Below, one piece after another: positions 54,823 to 62,403 of a stretch of 64,000 nucleotides of DNA. This DNA is from Oleispira sp963851095 (GTDB taxonomy: Bacteria; Pseudomonadota; Gammaproteobacteria; Pseudomonadales; Oceanobacteraceae): NCBI GenBank assembly GCA_963851095.1, contig CAWKOX010000006.1, positions 62,001 through 126,000 on the forward strand, given 5' to 3'. The notes under the pieces are model-generated. The model did no database searches. It was not told the origin of the DNA and saw only the letters and a list, made by a program, of their open reading frames with translations. How positions within the stretch are numbered: the stretch's first letter is position 1; every line of letters begins with the position of its first letter. A program made the translations under genes and the position numbers.

Positions 54823-57069
54823 ATGCCCGTTTATGAATTATTAATTGATGGCGCTTCTTGCGGTAGCTGCGTCAAAAAAATTGAAACTGCTATTCAACAA
54901 GTCGAAGGCGTTGAAAAAGCGGAAATGAACTTTGCCCAGCGCACAGTTTCAGTTAGCACAACTTCTAACAGCGACGCTTTGATTCTAGCGGTAGAAAAAG
55001 CCGGTTATAACGCCACCCTGAGCCAAGCCGAAAACGAAGAGCAAGCTCTTAGCGAAAAAGAAGCCGCCGACTGGGTTTATTATAAAAAATTAATGCGCGA
55101 CATGATCCTTGCTCTGAGCTTGGGTGTACCACTGATGCTATACGGTTTAATCACTGGCGAAATGAGTGTTAATAGCACCCAAGAACAACTCGTTTGGTTT
55201 GTGGTGGGCATACTAACGCTATTGGTAATGGTTTTTTCTGGTAAGCATTTTTATGTCGGCGCTTGGCAATCGTTTAAAAACCATTCTGCCAATATGGATA
55301 CCTTAATCGCACTCGGAACCGGCACCGCTTGGCTCTATTCCATGGTCGTGGTCTTCGCCCCTGAAGCCATTCCAGAAATGGCGCGCCATGTGTATTTTGA
55401 AGCGACGGCGATGATCATTGGTTTAATCAACCTTGGCCTCGCGATGGAATTAAAAGCCCGCGGCAGAACCTCTGATGCCATTAAACGCTTGATCGGCTTG
55501 CAACCGAAAACCGCACGGGTTGTTCGTGACGGACAAGAAATCGATATCGATATTGACCAAGTAGTATTAAACGACATAGTGCGCGTTCGCCCGGGTGAAA
55601 AGATTTCTGTTGATGGAATTGTGATTGAAGGCCATACCGCCATTGATGAATCCATGCTCACTGGCGAACCCATGCCCGTTGAAAAAACCGAAGGGGCAAA
55701 CGTTGCGGCTGGCACTATTAATAAAACCGGTTCGATTCTTTTTAAAGCGACGCGAGTCGGTAAAAATACATCCCTCGCTCACATCATTCGTATGGTGAAA
55801 CAAGCGCAAAACTCTAAGCCACCGATTGGTCGTTTAGCCGATGTGATCTCAGCGTACTTTGTGCCCGTGATTATGATCATCGCGGTGGTCAGCGCCATGG
55901 TGTGGCTGAACTTTGGCCCTCACCCTGCTATTGCTTATGCGTTGGTCACTGCGACCACGGTATTGATTATTGCCTGCCCTTGCGCACTGGGTTTAGCAAC
56001 GCCGATGTCAGTGATGGTAGGCATTGGTAAATCGGCCGAAGCGGGGGTTTTAATTCGTAATGGCGAAGCCTTACAAACCGCCTCACAAATCACCGCCATG
56101 GTACTGGATAAAACCGGCACCATCACGTTAGGCGCTCCTAAAGTAACTGACATAATCGTTGCTGAAGGCTTCACCGAATCCTCTGTTTTGCAATTTGCAG
56201 CAACCTTAGAAAGTGGCTCTGAACACCCGCTGGCCATGGCGATTATGGAAACCGCTAATGAGAAAGGCATCGAAGCTGGCCAAGCCAATAGTTTTAAAGC
56301 ATCTCATTTCAAAGCTATTATGGGCCACGGCGTACAGGCCGAGATTGAAGATAAAACAGTATTGTTTGGTAACGAAAAACTGATGCGTTCAAACAATATT
56401 GAGCTAGGTGATTTTGTTGAAAAAGCACAGCAGCTGGCGGCTGAGGCTAAAACCCCAATGTATCTGTCAGTCGATAATCAGCTTGCCGCCATTATCGCCG
56501 TTGCCGATCCGATTAAAGACGATTCCATCGCAGCCATTAAACGTCTGCAAGACAATGGTATGCGCGTAATTATGCTTACCGGTGATAACCGCGCCACAGC
56601 AAAAGCAGTCGCTGATAAAGTCGGTATTACTGAATTTTTCGCCGAAGTACTGCCAGAAGAAAAATCGGCCAAAGTGCAAGAGTTACAAGCTCAAGGTGAA
56701 ATTGTCGGCATGACCGGCGACGGCATTAACGACGCGCCTGCCTTAGCCGTTGCTAACGTGGGGTTTGCCATTGGCACCGGAACCGACGTTGCCATAGAAA
56801 GCTCCGACATTACGCTAATGCGTGGCTCCCTGCACGGCTTAGCCGATGCCATTGCTATTAGTAAAGCCACTCTGCGTAATATTAAACAAAACTTGTTTGG
56901 CGCGTTTATTTATAACGTTGCAGGGGTGCCGATTGCGGCGGGTGTTTTATTCCCAGTATTTGGTTTGTTATTAAACCCTGTTATTGCCGGTGCTGCGATG
57001 GCGTTTTCGTCGGTAACCGTGGTAACCAACGCCAACCGTTTGCGCTTATTTAAAGCTGAAGAACATTAA
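54823..57069 (+). CDS. copA: Copper-exporting P1B-type ATPase CopA
   Basis: A 748-aa inner-membrane Cu(I) pump. One N-terminal metal-binding domain (CxxC at C13 and C16), eight predicted membrane helices with the CPC metal site at 385-387, phosphorylated D429 in DKTGT, the HP motif in GSEHPLAM and the hinge MTGDGINDAP. AAGGAGG precedes the ATG. A copper-type MerR promoter lies upstream. The actuator loop reads LTGEP. Function in copper tolerance is confident from family. Confidence 0.95.
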   Translation: MPVYELLIDGASCGSCVKKIETAIQQVEGVEKAEMNFAQRTVSVSTTSNSDALILAVEKAGYNATLSQAENEEQALSEKEAADWVYYKKLMRDMILALSLGVPLMLYGLITGEMSVNSTQEQLVWFVVGILTLLVMVFSGKHFYVGAWQSFKNHSANMDTLIALGTGTAWLYSMVVVFAPEAIPEMARHVYFEATAMIIGLINLGLAMELKARGRTSDAIKRLIGLQPKTARVVRDGQEIDIDIDQVVLNDIVRVRPGEKISVDGIVIEGHTAIDESMLTGEPMPVEKTEGANVAAGTINKTGSILFKATRVGKNTSLAHIIRMVKQAQNSKPPIGRLADVISAYFVPVIMIIAVVSAMVWLNFGPHPAIAYALVTATTVLIIACPCALGLATPMSVMVGIGKSAEAGVLIRNGEALQTASQITAMVLDKTGTITLGAPKVTDIIVAEGFTESSVLQFAATLESGSEHPLAMAIMETANEKGIEAGQANSFKASHFKAIMGHGVQAEIEDKTVLFGNEKLMRSNNIELGDFVEKAQQLAAEAKTPMYLSVDNQLAAIIAVADPIKDDSIAAIKRLQDNGMRVIMLTGDNRATAKAVADKVGITEFFAEVLPEEKSAKVQELQAQGEIVGMTGDGINDAPALAVANVGFAIGTGTDVAIESSDITLMRGSLHGLADAIAISKATLRNIKQNLFGAFIYNVAGVPIAAGVLFPVFGLLLNPVIAGAAMAFSSVTVVTNANRLRLFKAEEH

Positions 57070-57129
57070 AGGGTTGATTAAAGAGTTCATTAAAAGCGCG
57101 CACTCTAAAAATAGAAAAGGAATAAGATT

Positions 57130-57210
57130 ATGTTAATTATTAATTTAGCGGGACTGCTACTCATCGCCCTAATCGTTTGGTGGTTTTGGTTGTATAAACC
57201 CAAACAATAA
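57130..57210 (+). CDS. 26-aa membrane microprotein downstream of copA
   Basis: A 27-codon frame (including stop) with AGGA at spacing 8, starting 60 bases after copA and ending just before a strong terminator. It is a single hydrophobic helix with an aromatic cluster and a basic end (IVWWFWLYKPK). From memory, some copA-adjacent membrane-anchored cupredoxin proteins begin with a similar helix; here nothing follows it, so it may be a remnant or a functional single-pass peptide acting with CopA. Placement in the same transcript is clear; the function is unknown. Confidence 0.65.
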   Translation: MLIINLAGLLLIALIVWWFWLYKPKQ

Positions 57211-57213
57211 TCA

Positions 57214-57251
57214 GACATAAAAAAAGCGCCCATAGGCGCTTTTTTTATGTC
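57214..57251. terminator. Bidirectional intrinsic terminator
   Basis: A perfect 17-bp inverted repeat (57214-57230 with 57235-57251) around the loop CATA, with core AGCGCC/GGCGCT flanked by A- and T-runs. It ends the copA transcript and, on the other strand, the barrel-protein gene. Confidence 0.93.
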
Positions 57252-57267
57252 TTTCTATAATCAAATA

Positions 57268-58032
57268 CTAGAAACGAACTGCCGCAGAAAATTGAATAGC
57301 TTGGCCATCACCATCTTGACCTACTGTTGTCAAACTAGCGCCCACTTTGGCAACGGGAGTAACAAAGTAATTGGCACGAAGAGCAACAGTAGTCTCGTCA
57401 TAATTGTCAGCTGTAAGTAGTGCTAAGCCTGCACCAATACTTAACTTATTATTCAGATAATAATCGGCCCCCACACTAAAGTTATAAGCTGATTCTCCGT
57501 TGCTATCCAAATAAGCAAGACCAAGATTATACCCTAACGAAGTCTCCCCTTTTAACTTATCAACACCATGAATGTCTGCTGAGAATCTGGATAGCTCAGC
57601 CTCATCATACGTCTGGTATGACACCATAGCCGCTAAATTTTCTTTTAAGTAAGTACCTACACCAAAACCGATTGCACTGTCATTCTCTAGATCGAGATAA
57701 TTTGCTTGGATGATAATGTCATCGGCTGTTACAAATTGGCCACCAAAGCCAAAGCTATCTACAGATTCTGCTCCAGCTTGATCCGCCTTTGCAGTAGCCC
57801 AAGCCACGCTAACAAAAGATGACTTATCTAAAAATGAAGCTTCATTTAAAGGGCCTTTAGACGTTTCAACTTTATCTAAATGCAACTGAGCATTTAAGCC
57901 AAAACCATTTACATCAATCCCCATTGATTCCGCTGAGATGTAATCTCCACCAACTTCAAACTGGTAATCTTGTGCATAAACGACTGTTGATGAAAGCAGT
58001 GCGATTGCTGCTCCTAATAGACTTTTTTTCAT
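57268..58032 (-). CDS. Putative outer-membrane beta-barrel protein
   Basis: A 254-aa protein with a signal peptide (KKSLLGAAIALLSSTVVYAQ, cleavage after YA) and alternating amphipathic strands with G and Y/F, ending in the outer-membrane-type C-terminus FSAAVRF. It looks like a small barrel of unknown substrate. AGGA is at spacing 4 before the ATG. It is convergent with copA and divergent from the candidate small RNA. Confidence 0.78.
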   Translation of the reverse strand: MKKSLLGAAIALLSSTVVYAQDYQFEVGGDYISAESMGIDVNGFGLNAQLHLDKVETSKGPLNEASFLDKSSFVSVAWATAKADQAGAESVDSFGFGGQFVTADDIIIQANYLDLENDSAIGFGVGTYLKENLAAMVSYQTYDEAELSRFSADIHGVDKLKGETSLGYNLGLAYLDSNGESAYNFSVGADYYLNNKLSIGAGLALLTADNYDETTVALRANYFVTPVAKVGASLTTVGQDGDGQAIQFSAAVRF

Positions 58033-58238
58033 TTTTATCCTATTAAATGTTGTTCAAAAAAAATATTACAAATAAAGTGCAGCTACAAACTTAAGCTAAG
58101 TGTAATAAAAGTCAACTCTGTCATCTTAATCACATCATTTACTCAATAATTTATGCTTTATACAGCAGTGGTAGGTGTCTTAATTTTTTGCGAATTAGAT
58201 GCCCACAAAACTTTTTAAGAATAATTCGCATTTAAGTG

Positions 58239-58266
58239 TTGCAATACAAATGAGAATGGTTATTAT
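58239..58266 (+). promoter_or_regulatory. Sigma-70-type promoter overlapped by a Fur-box-like sequence
   Basis: -35 TTGCAA (58239-58244), a 16-base spacer and -10 TATTAT (58261-58266). A 19-mer at 58246-58264, ACAAATGAGAATGGTTATT, matches the Fur consensus at 12 of 19 positions and covers the spacer and part of the -10, where a repressor would block transcription. The predicted start is near 58273. The upstream gap 58033-58238 shows no gene. Confidence 0.55.
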
Positions 58267-58272
58267 TAAGTT

Positions 58273-58518
58273 ATTCCAACGGGATGAAGTTTGAACCCGC
58301 TCAGTACGAGCAACCGAAGTTAACAGCGAGGTAAGGTTTAGATTGAAACTTGGAGGATGTTGATTCAGCCGCTATGGGAGTGGTGGCGGGATCAACGTCT
58401 CGGAGCAATTCTTCACGGCGTTGTGTAAGAGATCTCTCTCATCAAGCTAATCACGGTTATTTCGGCCAGCTAGATATTTCACTTTTAAAGTGAGGTAACT
58501 AGATCTGGCCTCTTTTTT
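58273..58518 (+). ncRNA. Candidate Fur-regulated small RNA, about 245 nt
   Basis: The segment lies between a promoter with a Fur-like box and a strong terminator, and has no convincing reading frame. It folds locally: GTTGAT (58359-58364) pairs with ATCAAC (58391-58396) enclosing CCGC/GCGG (58369-58372 with 58386-58389). Its length resembles vibrio RyhB (over 200 nt), but I see no shared core sequence with RyhB or PrrF. It could instead be a long regulated leader of the gene at 58535. Confidence 0.45.
58464..58518 (+). terminator. Terminator of the candidate small RNA
   Basis: GGCCAG (58464-58469) pairs with CTGGCC (58505-58510), enclosing an inner CACTT/AAGTG hairpin (58480-58492), and is followed by TCTTTTTT. 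It ends only 17 bases before the next ATG. Confidence 0.8.
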
Positions 58519-58534
58519 GTATCATGATAAAGTC

Positions 58535-59116
58535 ATGACTTCAGATATTCATCACTACGATAATGGCAAGCCACTCAATCGCTCAGAATCGCTTAAGCGA
58601 AAAATTGAACGTGATGCTGCTAAACATTTCTTACGCTGGTTCGAAAGCCTCTATCAGATTCCTATGCGAAACATATGGCATAACGAACCGTCTAAGCCCG
58701 ATATTTCATGTCATTTAGATGGTGAACCCTTAGATTTAGAAATCGCACATTTATACGCCAGCGCCAGTGAAGCTAAGATTTTAACTCAAGAAATTATTTT
58801 ACAAACACAAGGCACTGAGGCTGCTGTCAATGCTAGCGATAAAGAACTAGAACTGCTTAATTATTTAGCAGATCTTGTCGAGATGGATAGTAAGCGGCGC
58901 TTAGAAACCGCACTGACGCGCCTGCTCACTAATAAAGCAGAAAAAACGTACGACTCCCCTCGCGTATGGCTGGTGATTCGTAACGCGAGTCCGCTTTGGA
59001 AAAGCAAGGAGTTTGAACAATGTATTGAAGGGTTTAACATGCCAAAAAATCCTTTTGAGCAAATCTGGCTCTTACCAGAATTTGATGGCAGTGAGCCGCC
59101 CATTAGAATTTTTTAG
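58535..59116 (+). CDS. Hypothetical protein, faint nuclease-like motif
   Basis: A 193-aa soluble, charged protein not recognised as any family. The segment KPDISCHLDGEPLDLEIAHL recalls the PD...(D/E)xK layout of restriction-fold nucleases, but the Lys is missing (EIA), so activity is doubtful. The first ATG is at 58535; the frame also opens at a TTG at 58517 inside the preceding T-run, which is unlikely to be used. No good ribosome site is seen. The gene stands alone between the terminator and rnr. Confidence 0.72.
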   Translation: MTSDIHHYDNGKPLNRSESLKRKIERDAAKHFLRWFESLYQIPMRNIWHNEPSKPDISCHLDGEPLDLEIAHLYASASEAKILTQEIILQTQGTEAAVNASDKELELLNYLADLVEMDSKRRLETALTRLLTNKAEKTYDSPRVWLVIRNASPLWKSKEFEQCIEGFNMPKNPFEQIWLLPEFDGSEPPIRIF

Positions 59117-59160
59117 CGGCTGTATTTACTCTTAATTCATTCCTTATCTCATTCCTTAAC

Positions 59161-61346
59161 TCATTCTTTAATTAAGAGGTCGATTTTACGTTGCTTCATA
59201 TCGACTTTATTCAAAATGACTTCTAACTTATCGCCCAGGGCATATTCTTTGTTCGGATCTTTAAGGTTTGTACTATGCACCAAACCTTCCACACCCATTT
59301 GGTCTAATTCAACAAACAAACCAAAGTTTGCAACGCCCGAAACCGTAGCCTCAAACGTTTGGCCATTGAATTTCTGCATGTACTGACACTTCAACCAGTT
59401 TTCAACTTCACGGCTGACTTCATCCGCTTGTCTTGATTGATTGGAACAATGAATGCCTAGCTCTTTCATATCCTTTTTATCGTAAGGATACACCTTATTG
59501 CCAGCGCCTCTATTACCCACAAGACTCTTTAAACGCTGAAGGGTAGACTTCTTCTTATCCGCTAACTTTTTACGAATAGCACGATGCGCTAACAAGTCAG
59601 GGTAACGACGAATCGGTGAGGTAAAGTGCGCATAAGCCTCGTACGCCAAACCAAAGTGACCATCATTTTTTGGCGAATAATCCGCTTGGCTCTGCGAGCG
59701 CAATAACATAGTACGAATAATCGATGCATCACCACGACCATCAATCTTATTCATAAGCTGATTGTAGTGCTGAGAGGTCGGCTTATCACCGCCCGCTAAA
59801 ATTAGACCTTTTTCAGATAAAAACTCGCGTAATGCGGTTAATTTTTTATCCGTTGGCCCGTCGTGTGAACGGAACAAAGACGGAATTTTATGCTCGTCTA
59901 AAAAGTTCGCCGTTGCCACGTTGGCACACAACATAAACTCTTCAATCATCTTATGCGCGTCATTACGAATAACCGGAGACATACTGGCTATTTTTTTATT
60001 CTTGTTGAGATTGAATTTCAATTCCTGAGTATCAAAATCAATCGCGCCACGCTTACTGCGGGCAGGAATTAATACGTTATACAGCTCATGTAGATTTTTA
60101 ATGTGCTCAATAATATCGGGATTGGTATTAGCAACGTCTCTCGCCATTTTTGACTGACGCTTTACCGCAACCGCATTGGCTTGGTCGTACGTTAAGCGAG
60201 CATGTGAATGAATCACCCCTTCGCTAAACTCAGAACTGATCACAATACCTTTTGCATTAATGGTCATGTCACAAACAATCGCAAGACGGTCAACGTCTGG
60301 GTTTAATGAACACAAACCATTCGACAAGGTTTCTGGCAACATAGGCACAACGTGACCCGGAAAGTAGATCGAGGTCGCACGGGTTTGTGCTTCTACATCT
60401 AAAACATCATCAGGGCGAACGTAATGCGATACGTCGGCAATGGCGACCATTAAGCGCCATTCTCCATGATTTTTTGCGTTCGCAATAAACCGCGTCATCA
60501 AAATCTCGTGCATCCGCGCCATCAATGGTCATGAAAGAAAGGTCACGATAATCGACGCGGCCTAACTTATCTTCCTCGGCTACTTCAGACCCAAACGCCT
60601 CGGCATGATCGAACTCTTCATCGGTCCAACCTTCTAAAAGACCATGACGATGCAAGGCCACTGTGATTTCCATACCAGGATCTTCAGGATGCCCAAGTAC
60701 TTCAGCAATCTTTACCAGGGTATTTTGGCGAAACGTTGGGTATTCCACAATATCGGTATTAACCAACTGACCCGCTTGCGCATCCATCAGCTTGCGATCA
60801 TCAACATCCACTTTATGCGAGATCTTGCTGCTATCAGGCACTAGATAAAAGTCGTCACCTTTGCGTTTCAATATTCCGACTATTTGAGTGGTATTACGCT
60901 CAAGAATTTTAATCAGCTTATTAAACGAGCGATTGCCTGAGCCTGAAGGTGACATAAGCACCTGCACAATATCACCATCAAAAACATGGGATATTTCACC
61001 CGCGGTTAAAAACAGATCTTTCTCAGTATCGCTATACGATACAAAGCCAAAACCGTCTTGATGAATACTGATCTTGCCAGACACCATTAGGCTCTCGTCC
61101 ATCAACGAATAGCCCTTATATTTATTAAACATCAGCTGGCCATCACGTTCCATCGCACGTAGGCGGCGTCGTAATGCTTCTTGGTCTTGAGCGCTGTGTA
61201 AATCGAGCGCGTCAGCAATTTTCTCTCGGGTTAAATTGCCTTTCTTTTTAGCCAAGAGTTTCATGATGAATTCACGGCTAGGAATTGGGTTTTCGTACTG
61301 ATTTGTGGAGTTTAAAATAAAAATATTCTCTTTTAGAGCCGCCCAT
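59161..61346 (-). pseudogene. rnr: Ribonuclease R gene, frameshifted
   Basis: RNase R is a processive 3'-5' exoribonuclease for structured RNA. Two overlapping frames (60410-61264 and 59161-60525) together give the whole enzyme. The first has the helix-turn-helix, the cold-shock domains and the start of the RNB domain with catalytic acids (DGADARDFDDAV). The second resumes at GEWRLMVAIADVSHYV and runs through the RNB and S1 domains. The break is at a run of six A on the coding strand (60470-60475); five would restore the frame. The first frame also stays open upstream of 61264, encoding the conserved YENPIPSREFI without a start codon; the nearest ATG (61346) is in another frame, suggesting a second +1 insertion. 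The usual Lys-rich tail is absent. Confidence 0.85.
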
Positions 61347-61520
61347 TACTTTGTAATGTGTATTTCAAAAATATATCTTTAAAATAGCGATCTACAGGAT
61401 CTTTGATCATCTAATTTCTTAATTAAAAATTTTTTATTAAGACGATCTCTATTATCAACAAGATAATTCTGACTAAAAGTATGGCGATTTAATGTAACTA
61501 ATAACTACGACAGGAGGGTT

Positions 61521-61559
61521 ATGACTAACGACTTTGAAGTGTGCTTAGATAAAATTTAA
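61521..61559 (+). CDS. Possible 12-codon leader peptide or gene remnant
   Basis: ATG preceded by AGGAGGG at spacing 2-4, then 12 codons (TNDFEVCLDKI) and TAA. It lies in the 500-base gap between rnr and the periplasmic protein gene. The strong ribosome site is notable, but the peptide matches nothing I know and may be the start of a decayed gene. Other than AT-rich sequence and a small inverted repeat (61788-61811) nothing else is seen in 61347-61853. Confidence 0.3.
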   Translation: MTNDFEVCLDKI

Positions 61560-61787
61560 GGTTTGACACCAAACCAATACACCGACACTAACAGTATCTG
61601 TAACAATATGATAGCTCTATTTTCGCACCAGCATGATCAATTATATACTGATATAGCCGTAGTTTAGACTCCCGTTAGACTCAAGACCTGCCATTAATTC
61701 ATGAATACCGAATTTGAAAGCCCATCTTGTTTCAATAAAAATATCCCTGTAAAGTGATTTCACTAACGTCATCCGACCGTCTCAGCG

Positions 61788-61811
61788 ACCGTCAGTACTA
61801 AAAATGACGGT
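61788..61811. promoter_or_regulatory. Inverted repeat upstream of the periplasmic protein gene
   Basis: ACCGTCA and TGACGGT around a 10-base spacer, with a further GACCGTC copy just upstream (61775-61781), about 45 bases before the ATG at 61854. It could be an operator or an mRNA hairpin; no family is recognised. Confidence 0.35.
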
Positions 61812-61853
61812 TAATAATAACGATTCATACTCAGCTATCAATACGGAACACTT

Positions 61854-62399
61854 ATGAAAAAACTTCTTATTCTTACGATGACAGCACTGATGTCTTTTCA
61901 AGCGCTAGCTGCCGATTTAAAAAGCCAGGATATCACTCAGTGGTTAACCTCTATGCCAATATTAAAGCCATGGTTAGAGAAGCACGAAAGTGAACTAACG
62001 GCTAACATTAGTGAGCCAAACAACCCAGAAGTTGTCTTTAACGAATCAATCCCAGCACTAAAGAAGGCAGGGCTTTATGATGAACTAAATACGAAGGTCA
62101 AAGCACTGGGTTATACCGATGTTGAACAATGGACGAGTACTACTCAGCAGGTAACCTTTGCCTGGATGGCACTAGAGATGTCACAGAAGAAATCACAGAT
62201 TGAAGCGGCTAAAAGCCAGTATGAAGCGATGATCGCTAACCCTGAGATTCCAGCCTCTCAAAAGGAAATGATGGAGCAAATGATGGCCCCAGCATTGGTG
62301 ATGGTGAAGTTGGCGAATCAGTCTTCAGAAGCCGATAAAAAAGCAGTAAAACCGCATCAAGATAAGCTACGTGCTTATTTTGATGCAGAGCAGCAATAG
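61854..62399 (+). CDS. Hypothetical periplasmic helical protein
   Basis: A 181-aa protein with a clear signal peptide (KKLLILTMTALMSFQALAA, cleavage after ALA) and an all-helical, Met-, Lys- and Glu-rich mature part with no Cys. I do not recognise a family. CGGAA precedes the ATG. It is convergent with the MCP gene, whose stop is only 4 bases away, so their transcripts overlap. Confidence 0.82.
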   Translation: MKKLLILTMTALMSFQALAADLKSQDITQWLTSMPILKPWLEKHESELTANISEPNNPEVVFNESIPALKKAGLYDELNTKVKALGYTDVEQWTSTTQQVTFAWMALEMSQKKSQIEAAKSQYEAMIANPEIPASQKEMMEQMMAPALVMVKLANQSSEADKKAVKPHQDKLRAYFDAEQQ

Positions 62400-62403
62400 C
62401 CCT

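Noticed and set aside
60410..60525. Programmed ribosomal frameshift in rnr
   Set aside because: Joining the frames needs a +1 shift (or -2), and the A6 run does not match known +1 programmed sites; an insertion or sequencing error is simpler.
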